Shown here: positions 24,097 through 31,708 of the stretch, in pieces
Layout of the letters: the number at the start of each line of letters is the position of its first letter
Numbering within the stretch: the first letter of the stretch is position 1
Assembly: GCA_029982205.1 (NCBI GenBank)
Contig: JARRCM010000007.1
Span: 1-64,000, forward strand
Length of the DNA stretch: 64,000 bases
Source of the DNA: Thermosediminibacterales bacterium
GTDB taxonomy: Bacteria; Bacillota; Thermosediminibacteria; Koleobacterales; JARRCM01
Direction of reading: 5' to 3'
Made by a program: the position numbers and the translations under genes
The notes under the pieces: generated by a model
The model's input: only the letters and a program-made list of their open reading frames with translations
The model's database searches: none
What the model was told of the DNA's origin: nothing

Positions 24097-24453
24097 TTAA
24101 TATGGTGGAATTCTCCAAACCAATCTTGTTAAAGGTTTTGAAGAATAATCCTTGTAATGCCGGTCTGTTTCTTTATGTTTCTTCTTTTGTTTTTCAAAAT
24201 AGTTTATTGGAGTTTTCATGGTTTCAGTGTTATCTTTTTCTGTTTCTTCTTTATTCTCTTCTTCATTATTTTGAGAGATTTCTTTTTCTTTTAAAATCTG
24301 TTGACTGATTTTGTGATTATTGGCCAGGACGCTTGAAACTCCCAGCAGGTTACAAAACGCCATAAGGGTTATAATATTCTCCATTTTCGCAGTTTCAATC
24401 CCATTCAATTTTTTGAGCATATCTTCTAAAAGCATATGCACTCCTTTTTCCAT
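24097..24453 (-). CDS. Small hypothetical protein (CNLLG motif family)
   Basis: MEKGVHMLLEDMLKKLNGIETAKMENIITLMAFCNLLGVSSVLANN...; shares the CNLLG segment with 26512..26910 and a C-terminal LVWRIPPY with 26950..27240. Confidence 0.65.
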   Translation of the reverse strand: MEKGVHMLLEDMLKKLNGIETAKMENIITLMAFCNLLGVSSVLANNHKISQQILKEKEISQNNEEENKEETEKDNTETMKTPINYFEKQKKKHKETDRHYKDYSSKPLTRLVWRIPPY

Positions 24454-24564
24454 TTACTGCCCCCCTTTTTTTGTTTTATTATATTTATATTCCAGCTCAA
24501 TAACATTAACACTTAAATATCATTTTAATAATCCTCATCATACAACAAAACATCATATTCACCA

Positions 24565-24609
24565 TTATTCTACTCCTGACATAGAAGGCTTAGGAAGCAA
24601 AGGGGGCAT
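24565..24609 (-). CDS. Possible 14-aa micropeptide MPPLLPKPSMSGVE
   Basis: ATG preceded by taggaggatagca directly after the stop of the upstream Met-rich gene. Confidence 0.3.
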   Translation of the reverse strand: MPPLLPKPSMSGVE

Positions 24610-24619
24610 TGCTATCCTC

Positions 24620-24823
24620 CTATCTTTCTATCATTTTCTCGTACATCTCTTCAATCATTCGGTGGTTACTCATTATCACATGATGCATTTCCATTATCAT
24701 CCGATACATTTCATATTCCATCATGTAGCCTGGTACCATCCCCATCATAGGACCCATGGGCATCATATTACCCATATGAGAGCCGGGCATCGATCCTGGC
24801 ATCATAGACCCTGGATACATCAT
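24620..24823 (-). CDS. Met/Gly/Pro-rich small protein (spore-coat-like)
   Basis: aaaaggaggtg RBS; MMYPGSMMPGSMPGSHMGNMMPMGPMMGMVPGYMMEYEMYRMIMEMHHVIMSNHRMIEEMYEKMIER. Confidence 0.7.
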   Translation of the reverse strand: MMYPGSMMPGSMPGSHMGNMMPMGPMMGMVPGYMMEYEMYRMIMEMHHVIMSNHRMIEEMYEKMIER

Positions 24824-24979
24824 TAAGTTTTCACCTCCTTTTCAATAACATGATATGAATCATTCTTATGAAAAGTTAATGGATCTGAATACTCTTTTTA
24901 GTTAATAATTTGCAAAATCAATCACCTAATTTGCTGAAACATCATAAAATAAACCAGAAAACCGAAAGGAGGGAAATCA

Positions 24980-25066
24980 ATGGGCGGCATTGGTGGCTTC
25001 TTTGGGAATCAAGCAGTTTTTGCTATATTCCTAATTCTCATTCTGTTAATTTTGAGTGATGGCTAA
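24980..25066 (+). CDS. 28-aa membrane micropeptide, paralogue 2
   Basis: aaaggaggg RBS; MGGIGGFFGNQAVFAIFLILILLILSDG*. Confidence 0.8.
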   Translation: MGGIGGFFGNQAVFAIFLILILLILSDG

Positions 25067-25072
25067 GAACCG

Positions 25073-25100
25073 AGGGTTTCACATTTTTGTGAAACCCTTC
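25073..25100 (+). terminator. Intrinsic terminator (gggtttcacat repeat copy 1)
   Basis: gagggtttcacatttttgtgaaacccttc followed by a T-rich tract. Confidence 0.75.
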
Positions 25101-25197
25101 TAATTTTTTTATCTTTATTTAATATTAACCATTTTCGATTATATAACATAGTATATATTAGACCACAGTTAAAAGATATTAAAAGGAGGGAATTTAA

Positions 25198-25287
25198 ATG
25201 CCTGATGGATTGGGCGGATTCTTCGGAAATAAAATGGTGTTTGCTTTGTTCTTGATTCTAATTCTGTTGCTTTTAAGCGATGACTAA
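25198..25287 (+). CDS. 29-aa membrane micropeptide, paralogue 3
   Basis: aaaaggaggg RBS; MPDGLGGFFGNKMVFALFLILILLLLSDD*. Confidence 0.8.
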   Translation: MPDGLGGFFGNKMVFALFLILILLLLSDD

Positions 25288-25331
25288 AGAAAACAATTTA
25301 CTTTAACAGTATTGAAAGGAGGGAGACAAGA

Positions 25332-25409
25332 ATGGGAGGAATTTATAATCAACGTTTGGTGTTCGCACTGTTCTTGATCCTCATCCTGCTGCTCTTGGCT
25401 GATGAATAG
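25332..25409 (+). CDS. 25-aa membrane micropeptide, paralogue 4
   Basis: aaaggaggg RBS; MGGIYNQRLVFALFLILILLLLADE*. Confidence 0.8.
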   Translation: MGGIYNQRLVFALFLILILLLLADE

Positions 25410-25422
25410 AATACAGCCTCGG

Positions 25423-25453
25423 GTTTCACATTAAATGTGAAACCCTTTTTTAT
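25423..25453 (+). terminator. Intrinsic terminator (gggtttcacat repeat copy 2)
   Basis: gggtttcacattaaatgtgaaaccctttttta. Confidence 0.85.
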
Positions 25454-25533
25454 AAATAATTATTTTATCACATAATTATGCTTTTTACATATAATAAACT
25501 AGATTAGTTTAAAAAAGGAAGGAGGTTATTCCT

Positions 25534-25746
25534 TTGAAAAAGAAAATCAATTTTTCTGAATTGAATAATCTTATAGAAGACCTTTCAAAAAATTCACAGG
25601 AAGAAAATGAATCTGTTGATGATATCAATGAACCTTCAACCCGTGAAGAATGTTCACCTCCAAAAGCAAACCCGTATATTCTTTTTCTAATTTTTATTCT
25701 TCTTCTCTTAACAACAGGCAGTTTAAGTAAGAAGAAAAAGAAATAG
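25534..25746 (+). CDS. Small protein with acidic N-terminus and C-terminal TM segment
   Basis: gaaggaggtt RBS; C-terminus NPYILFLIFILLLLTTGSLSKKKKK resembles the micropeptide TM core. Confidence 0.75.
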   Translation: MKKKINFSELNNLIEDLSKNSQEENESVDDINEPSTREECSPPKANPYILFLIFILLLLTTGSLSKKKKK

Positions 25747-25825
25747 TCGAGTTTTATTAACATATCACATCAAATGTTCCAAAAACATATTATGTATTAA
25801 ATAAATTAGGGGAGGAGGGATTGTA

Positions 25826-26050
25826 TTGTTTAGAATACCAATTGATGATGACAGCCGAAATCTTGTTTTAGCTTTAAAACCCTTTTTGGGAACTTCCCAG
25901 CAGAGGTCTATCGATATTATGATAGGATTTTTAGACATATTTAGACCCCAGGGGGATGAAAAAATCAACACAGAAGCTCTAATTAAACTTTTAGATATGC
26001 TTGAGGAAATAAAAACCCCTATGCCAAGTCCGGTAGATGATGATAACTGA
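25826..26050 (+). CDS. Small hypothetical protein
   Basis: ggaggagg RBS; MFRIPIDDDSRNLVLALKPFLGTSQQRSIDIMIGFLDIFRPQGDEKINTEALIKLLDMLEEIK. Confidence 0.75.
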   Translation: MFRIPIDDDSRNLVLALKPFLGTSQQRSIDIMIGFLDIFRPQGDEKINTEALIKLLDMLEEIKTPMPSPVDDDN

Positions 26051-26057
26051 TAAATTT

Positions 26058-26082
26058 ACGGGCTGTCTTAAGGCAAGCCCGT
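26058..26082 (+). terminator. Intrinsic terminator
   Basis: acgggct...agcccgt then aaaattttttt. Confidence 0.75.
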
Positions 26083-26180
26083 TAAAATTTTTTTGGAAAC
26101 TCTACGATTAATAGATATTAAAACAAAAAGTTTGAATATATATTATTATAGGTTTTATATATCTTACAGGAGGTGTTTCA

Positions 26181-26495
26181 ATGTTTGATGAATTTGAGAA
26201 CTTAGTTAATAACATGAAAGGTGAACTTGCTGAGTTACAAAACCAATTAAGAAAACAGACTGTAGAAGTTACGGATAAAAATAAGATTATTAAAGTTAAG
26301 GTAAACGGACTACAGGAAATCTATGGCACTGAAATCGACCCCGGAATACTAAAAAAAGAAAATCAGTTTCTCATTGAAAAAGCAGTTACTGAAGTAATTC
26401 GTGAAGTTTTCCGACAGTCAAAAAACCTGCTCAAAGAACAACTAAGCAAAATGACTGCCGGTATAGATTTTCCTGATTTTCCAAAACTATTTTAA
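26181..26495 (+). CDS. YbaB/EbfC family paralogue
   Basis: FENLVNNMKGELAELQNQLRKQTVEVTDKNKIIKVKVNGLQEIYGTEIDPGILKKEN.LIEKAVTEVIREVFRQSKNLLKEQLSKMTAGIDFPDF matches the YbaB architecture. Confidence 0.8.
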   Translation: MFDEFENLVNNMKGELAELQNQLRKQTVEVTDKNKIIKVKVNGLQEIYGTEIDPGILKKENQFLIEKAVTEVIREVFRQSKNLLKEQLSKMTAGIDFPDFPKLF

Positions 26496-26511
26496 AAGGT
26501 GGGGTTCTTTT

Positions 26512-26910
26512 ATGAATAATGAAAATGAAGTAAGAATCGAAAACAGTGGATACAGTCTCCTTGATGCAGTCATCGGATATTTGAACTGCCAACGGGACCA
26601 GAACATTGATTCAAATACCTTAATAAGCCTATTAACATTATGCAATCTTTTAGGAATAGTAAACTTTTTAAACACTCAAACGGATTCCAACTTTTTTGCC
26701 GGAGGCTTACAAAAAACCAAATCTAACGATAAACAAGCCCTGATCAATAAACTCATGACCCTTCTAAGCGGCTCGGGAGATGATTCGAAATTAAACCCTC
26801 AAACCATTTTAAGTTTAATGAAAGTTCTAAACAAAGCCCAAAGCGAAAGCAACGACACTGAAAAAAACATTAGAGACAGAAATCAAAAAAGGGATGAAAA
26901 ATCTTCATAA
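26512..26910 (+). CDS. Small hypothetical protein (CNLLG motif family)
   Basis: Overlapping context with the ybaB-like gene; LISLLTLCNLLGIVNFLN parallels the 24097..24453 product. Confidence 0.75.
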   Translation: MNNENEVRIENSGYSLLDAVIGYLNCQRDQNIDSNTLISLLTLCNLLGIVNFLNTQTDSNFFAGGLQKTKSNDKQALINKLMTLLSGSGDDSKLNPQTILSLMKVLNKAQSESNDTEKNIRDRNQKRDEKSS

Positions 26911-26914
26911 TCAC

Positions 26915-26935
26915 GGGCTGGACTACAGCCAGCCC
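26915..26935 (+). promoter_or_regulatory. Stable intergenic hairpin (no T-run)
   Basis: gggctgg-actacag-ccagccc. Confidence 0.5.
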
Positions 26936-26967
26936 ATCAAGATTCTTATGTGGAGGTGTATGTTATT

Positions 26968-27240
26968 ATGCCGTGGCCTTACAAATGGCGAAAGCCTTTT
27001 CCAGCAAAACTGAAACCAACATCGAAACATGTAGAAACTGAAAACCCTGATTTAAAAATTAACCGCGGACCCAAAAAAGAAAGCATACTTAACAACAAGT
27101 CAAAAAATGATGAAAATAAACCACAAGAAAAAAAAACAAAAATGAAACATCCTGATGAAAATATACAAACTCAGCCTTACCAGAGGCAATCGAAAACTCG
27201 AATCAAAAAACCATTAGTTTGGAAGTTTCCTAATAGGTAA
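26968..27240 (+). CDS. Lys/Pro-rich basic small protein
   Basis: Start likely MPWPYKWRKPFPAKLK within ORF 26950..27240; ends KKPLVWKFPNR. Confidence 0.65.
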   Translation: MPWPYKWRKPFPAKLKPTSKHVETENPDLKINRGPKKESILNNKSKNDENKPQEKKTKMKHPDENIQTQPYQRQSKTRIKKPLVWKFPNR

Positions 27241-27263
27241 ATATAGAGAGGAGACTAATAATC

Positions 27264-27659
27264 ATGTGGTTTGATTCTAATATAAGCAGCCCCTACCAGT
27301 GGCTAATGTATAACAATCCTTTTAACCAACGTCTTCAAATGGGCTGGTTTCAAGACTTTGCAGTGTATTATCTTGATTTAGGTGAAGTGCCCTGTGAAAG
27401 CAGTTGTTTATCCACAAATCCTGTTTATATATTCATTCATGGATTCAACAGTGAAGGAATTCCCCTGGTTGTAGAAAACCAGAACAACCTGCTAACTTCT
27501 ATACCTATTCAGAAACATTATTCACCTTTCTGTAACGCTGTCTTTGTTGAGGTACCGATGGACTATATCCCAAACAGTGTTCGTTCTGAAGAACAATTAA
27601 AAGAAAGCGGATATATATTAACAAAATCCGATCTTGTGTTACTGTATCCTGTATTATAA
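27264..27659 (+). CDS. Hypothetical protein, possibly spore-associated
   Basis: agaggaga RBS; MWFDSNISSPYQWLMYNNPFNQRLQMGWFQDFAVYYLDLGEVPCESSC...; no family recognised. Confidence 0.75.
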   Translation: MWFDSNISSPYQWLMYNNPFNQRLQMGWFQDFAVYYLDLGEVPCESSCLSTNPVYIFIHGFNSEGIPLVVENQNNLLTSIPIQKHYSPFCNAVFVEVPMDYIPNSVRSEEQLKESGYILTKSDLVLLYPVL

Positions 27660-27685
27660 AAACCATCGAGTTAACAGATGGTTTT
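27659..27685. terminator. Bidirectional terminator between convergent gene sets
   Basis: aaaaccatc-gagttaaca-gatggtttt. Confidence 0.75.
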
Positions 27686-27690
27686 ACTTT

Positions 27691-29052
27691 TTACAGCGTG
27701 ATTGTGCCAGAAGGCGATTCTATAACCTGCAAAATGGTTTCTTCATCACCTGTAGCGGCATTGATGTAAATTAAATACTTTTCATTGTTGAATTTAACCT
27801 TAACTTCATAACAGAATATCTCTTTTTTACTTGGTGAAGGTATGACCGCCTTTCGAATGCGTTCAATTTTCAGCTCATCTTTTATACGTTTCCTAACCTC
27901 TTCTTCACTGAGCTTGGGAGGTGGAAGATTTCTAGCTCTATGAGAAAAAAGATAACCCTGGGAATCAAAAGCTATTACTTCCCCATTGTCTAAAGCCACA
28001 CTTACCTTAATAAAATCCGGGTATATTATAACTCCATCCTGCTTGTGTGCAAAAGTTACGGTTATTACATCCCCTTCCCTCAAAGAACCTGTTGCAACCA
28101 TTTGCTTGTAATTTCGAGAACTTATAAAATTCTCCGCCTTTTCTATGGCGTCTTTTAAAGTGATTTTGGGTTGATTAATACCACGGGGATTTATATACCA
28201 AATAACATGCCCGCCTTTTTTTGAGATATCCAATAAAATGTTTTCATCACCAGCAGCCCCCGGTGGTTTAATAATAAAAGAATATGCCGGAATTGAACCA
28301 TTCACATCCCCTTTGAATACTATAGAATAGTCAATACCCCTCGGGTTATCTATAAATCTTTCTGCTTTATCCCTGGCTTCTTCCCTGGATACTAAATCGC
28401 CTGTCACCCCCATAGGTTTAACCTGTTCTACATGGTCTGAAAAAGGGCCATCATAAACAAGAGTAGGGGCTTCATCTTTCAAGCGTTCGTCTATTTTAAA
28501 CATAAGTTCACCCATAGGCTCCGGTGTTGTCTTTGAGATCTTTTGTTTTATTCCTGTTTTATCCATATTTCCCCAGCTTATTCTTCCACTTGCAATCCTG
28601 TTTTGAAGTTCATGAAGCTCTCTGTTTAGTTTTCTGGTTTGGTTTCTTAATTCCAACAGTTTATCCCAATCTTTTTTATCTATTGTCTTTCCTTCAACAT
28701 TCTGTTTTGCCAATGTATATGCAAAGTCACCAATCTGGGCAAAATACTTTTGACTTTGCTGTAGTTTCAATCCTACAGGAATCTGATCAATGCTTGCCCT
28801 TGCGTTTTCAGCTTCATGCCATATGGAAGTCAATGTAATAATGTTCCCTTTAGGTGCTGAAGACACAAGGCTTTTGCTTAACAGAACGTCCAGGTTTTCA
28901 ACATGTTTAACCAAATCAAAGAAAGAACGTTGATATTCGGCTTCTAAAGCATTCTGCATATAACTGATACGATTGTAATAATTCCAAGCGCCTAGAAGAG
29001 CTGCCCCTAATAGAACTGCCAATACGAAATAGGTTATCTTTTTTTTCTTCAT
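27691..29052 (-). CDS. ypeB: Germination protein YpeB
   Basis: YYNRISYMQNALEAEYQRSFFDLVKHVENLDVLLSKSLVSSAPKGNIITLTSIWHEAENARASIDQIPVG; PepSY-like C-terminus; next to sleB. Confidence 0.94.
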   Translation of the reverse strand: MKKKKITYFVLAVLLGAALLGAWNYYNRISYMQNALEAEYQRSFFDLVKHVENLDVLLSKSLVSSAPKGNIITLTSIWHEAENARASIDQIPVGLKLQQSQKYFAQIGDFAYTLAKQNVEGKTIDKKDWDKLLELRNQTRKLNRELHELQNRIASGRISWGNMDKTGIKQKISKTTPEPMGELMFKIDERLKDEAPTLVYDGPFSDHVEQVKPMGVTGDLVSREEARDKAERFIDNPRGIDYSIVFKGDVNGSIPAYSFIIKPPGAAGDENILLDISKKGGHVIWYINPRGINQPKITLKDAIEKAENFISSRNYKQMVATGSLREGDVITVTFAHKQDGVIIYPDFIKVSVALDNGEVIAFDSQGYLFSHRARNLPPPKLSEEEVRKRIKDELKIERIRKAVIPSPSKKEIFCYEVKVKFNNEKYLIYINAATGDEETILQVIESPSGTITL

Positions 29053-29063
29053 CTTTTCCCTCC

Positions 29064-29591
29064 TCAAATACCAAATACATGTCTGCCTATACGCTGGACT
29101 ATCTTGCGGGACCATATCCACTTGCTGACTTTTTTAAAAGGATTCCAGAAAAACAGGCTGCCGTAAGTGGGATCCCAACCGTTCAAAGCAGCTCGAGCCG
29201 CCCGAATGTTTTCAGCAGAAGGGCGTTTCGCCCAGATCTGACCATTACTCACAGACTCAAATGCATGAGGTTGATAAATAACCCCTGCCACTGTCGCCGG
29301 AAACTTTGGGCTTCTGACCCTGTTTAGTATTACTGCTGCCACTGCAACCTGTCCCTGATACGGCTCACCTCTTGCCTCTCCCGAAACAAGCCTTGCCAAA
29401 AGCCAGAGGTCATCACTTGAGGGATAACCAACTTCAGGCGAATACACTTCGCCAGTTTCCCCTTTATTTTCAAATTCCTGTAAAGAGATTTCTTTGTTAT
29501 GGTTGTACATTACTATTATTGTAATTATTAAAGATAAACTTATGATTATAATTGAATATAATATACCTCTTTTTTGTCTGTTACCTGTCAA
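29064..29591 (-). CDS. sleB: Spore cortex-lytic enzyme / cell wall hydrolase SleB
   Basis: DDLWLLARLVSGEARGEPYQGQVAVAAVILNRVRSPKFPATVAGVIYQPHAFESVSNGQIW. Confidence 0.95.
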   Translation of the reverse strand: MTGNRQKRGILYSIIIISLSLIITIIVMYNHNKEISLQEFENKGETGEVYSPEVGYPSSDDLWLLARLVSGEARGEPYQGQVAVAAVILNRVRSPKFPATVAGVIYQPHAFESVSNGQIWAKRPSAENIRAARAALNGWDPTYGSLFFWNPFKKVSKWIWSRKIVQRIGRHVFGI

Positions 29592-29672
29592 CCTTATTCC
29601 CTCCCCTTTTGTATTATCAGTTTTAAAATTCCCAAAAAAAATAGGGCTTATACACTTTTTAAGAATGTAAAA

Positions 29673-29876
29673 TCAGCTGCAGAGTTGTATTGTAATAGAA
29701 AACTGAATAAGTGGTGACAGGTAAATTGTTAAGCGCACTTCTGGCAAATTACGACCATCTGAGGGGGTAAAACTGAAATCAAACGGTATCTTTTTGTTTT
29801 GGAATAAAGAAACAAGAGCAATAAACTCAATGAGCGTTATAGCTTTTCCGCTAAAAACCTTATTAAATATGTCCAT
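29673..29876 (-). CDS. Small hypothetical protein
   Basis: RBS gggtgaggga then MDIFNKVFSGKAITLIEFIALVSLFQNKKIPFDF...; between rng and sleB. Confidence 0.45.
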   Translation of the reverse strand: MDIFNKVFSGKAITLIEFIALVSLFQNKKIPFDFSFTPSDGRNLPEVRLTIYLSPLIQFSITIQLCS

Positions 29877-29943
29877 TCCCTCACCCCATGCTTTTGCCTT
29901 TATATTATATCTTACTCTTGAACTCATGTTTTGGTGTTTTAGT

Positions 29944-29973
29944 AAAAAAACACATCTTAAAGATGTGTTTTTT
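29944..29973. terminator. Bidirectional terminator after rng
   Basis: aaaaaacacatc-ttaaa-gatgtgtttttt. Confidence 0.85.
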
Positions 29974-31687
29974 AAACAAGTCTTGCTTTTGCATATGTTC
30001 TAAATGTCTTATAAATCTCAACTTTAACTTTTTCCCCGATAATGTTCCCGGCGTTTTCGATATCAACTATATATCCATTAATCCTGGCAATTCCATCCCG
30101 GGGGTTTGAAACATGAGCCCCTTCTACCAGCAGTTCAAGGATCTGCCCTTCCCTTACAGGATAAGCAAGGTCTTTTACCTGTGACTTGCTGCCCATAACC
30201 TTCACCTTGATATCTTCAGGATGCACGTTTTCATTACCTCTAATGTATATACTTCGCCCAAACTCTTCTTCCAGTTGATTTAAATGACTCCCACCTGAAC
30301 CTATAACCACAGCCGCCACATTAGGATGCAGTTCTAAAAGAACTGCTTCTATATCTCTGTAGCGAAAAATCTTTTTCAGCTCTTTTTCTACTTTTTTTGC
30401 CATCGTATCCTCAGAAATTATTTTCCCTTTCCCGCCGCAGTATGGGCAGGTTTTCTGCAGTACTTCACTTAACCCCTGCCTTACCTTTTTACGGGTCAGT
30501 TCTACAAGCCCCAGCTGAGTAAGGCCTAGAACGTGTACCTTAGTCTTATCCTTTTTAACTTCCTCTTCAAGGGTATCGATCACCATTTTCTGATGTTCTG
30601 AAGAATTCATGTCTATAAAATCAATAATTATTATTCCTCCGATATCTCTCAGCCTGATTTGATACGCTATTTCCTTAGCAGCTTCCAGGTTCGTTTTTAA
30701 TACCGTATCTTCAAGGTCTGTGTTACCAACAAACTTTCCGGTATTAACATCAATGGCTGTCAAAGCTTCGGTTTGATCTATAACTAAATACCCACCGGAT
30801 TTGAGCCACACTTTTCTATTTAAAGCATTGTATATAGCATCTTCAATATTAAAATATTCAAATATTTCTATGTCCTTCCTGTCATAAAAGACAACTCGCG
30901 GCTTAAGATGAGGTGAGATGAAATCCAAAAGCTCAAGAACTTTTTCATACTCACTGCGGCTGTTGATATACAATTTATCAACTTCAGAAGAAAAAAGGTC
31001 TCTGACTATTCTGTATAATAGATCGTAGTCTTTATGTATAATCTTACCAGGTTTAGTGCTGGATTTTCGATTAAGTATTTCTTTCCACAACTTTAATAAA
31101 AAGTCCATATCCTGAGAAATTTCTTCTTTGCCTTTATCCTCGGCCACCGTTCTTACAATCACACCCATATCAGGCGGCTTAATCTCTTCGGCAATGGCCT
31201 TTAAACGGGCTCGTTCTGTTTCTGACTCTATTCTTCTGGATATGCCAATGTAGTCTACGGTAGGCATCAGCACAAGGTAACGGCCTGGTAAAGTTATATG
31301 AGTAGTTACTCTGGCGCCTTTCGTTCCTATCGGCTCTTTTATTACCTGTATCATTATTTCTTGCCCTTCTCTAAGCACATCCTTTATAGAGACAGGCCTG
31401 TTTTCTTTGACAGGAAGGTTTTTGCTGTCATCAAGCAAAACTTCTTCCTCATCAAAATTGTTTGTATAAACATCGTCCACATAGAGAAAAGCGTTTTTCT
31501 CCAACCCTATATCAACAAAAGCCGCTTGCATACCAGGCAAAACATTAACAACTTTTCCTTTGTAAATGTTTCCAACGACCCTTTGATTATACGCTTTCTC
31601 TATATATATCTCCGTTAAAACCCTGTCCTCCATTACCGCAACCCGGGTCTGGTCACGGTCTACATCAACAGCAATCTCTTTTGTCAT
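29972..31687 (-). CDS. rng: Ribonuclease E/G family protein
   Basis: GNIYKGKVVNVLPGMQAAFVDIGLEKNAFLYV; GGYLVIDQTEALTAIDVNTGKFVG; CPYCGGKGKI. Confidence 0.96.
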   Translation of the reverse strand: MTKEIAVDVDRDQTRVAVMEDRVLTEIYIEKAYNQRVVGNIYKGKVVNVLPGMQAAFVDIGLEKNAFLYVDDVYTNNFDEEEVLLDDSKNLPVKENRPVSIKDVLREGQEIMIQVIKEPIGTKGARVTTHITLPGRYLVLMPTVDYIGISRRIESETERARLKAIAEEIKPPDMGVIVRTVAEDKGKEEISQDMDFLLKLWKEILNRKSSTKPGKIIHKDYDLLYRIVRDLFSSEVDKLYINSRSEYEKVLELLDFISPHLKPRVVFYDRKDIEIFEYFNIEDAIYNALNRKVWLKSGGYLVIDQTEALTAIDVNTGKFVGNTDLEDTVLKTNLEAAKEIAYQIRLRDIGGIIIIDFIDMNSSEHQKMVIDTLEEEVKKDKTKVHVLGLTQLGLVELTRKKVRQGLSEVLQKTCPYCGGKGKIISEDTMAKKVEKELKKIFRYRDIEAVLLELHPNVAAVVIGSGGSHLNQLEEEFGRSIYIRGNENVHPEDIKVKVMGSKSQVKDLAYPVREGQILELLVEGAHVSNPRDGIARINGYIVDIENAGNIIGEKVKVEIYKTFRTYAKARLV

Positions 31688-31708
31688 TAAATCAGCTCCT
31701 CAACTGCA

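Noticed and set aside
24320-24826. 168-aa plus-strand His-rich ORF
   Set aside because: Antisense to two RBS-preceded minus-strand small genes; the His-rich composition (cat/cac codons) is the mirror of Met-rich ATG codons.
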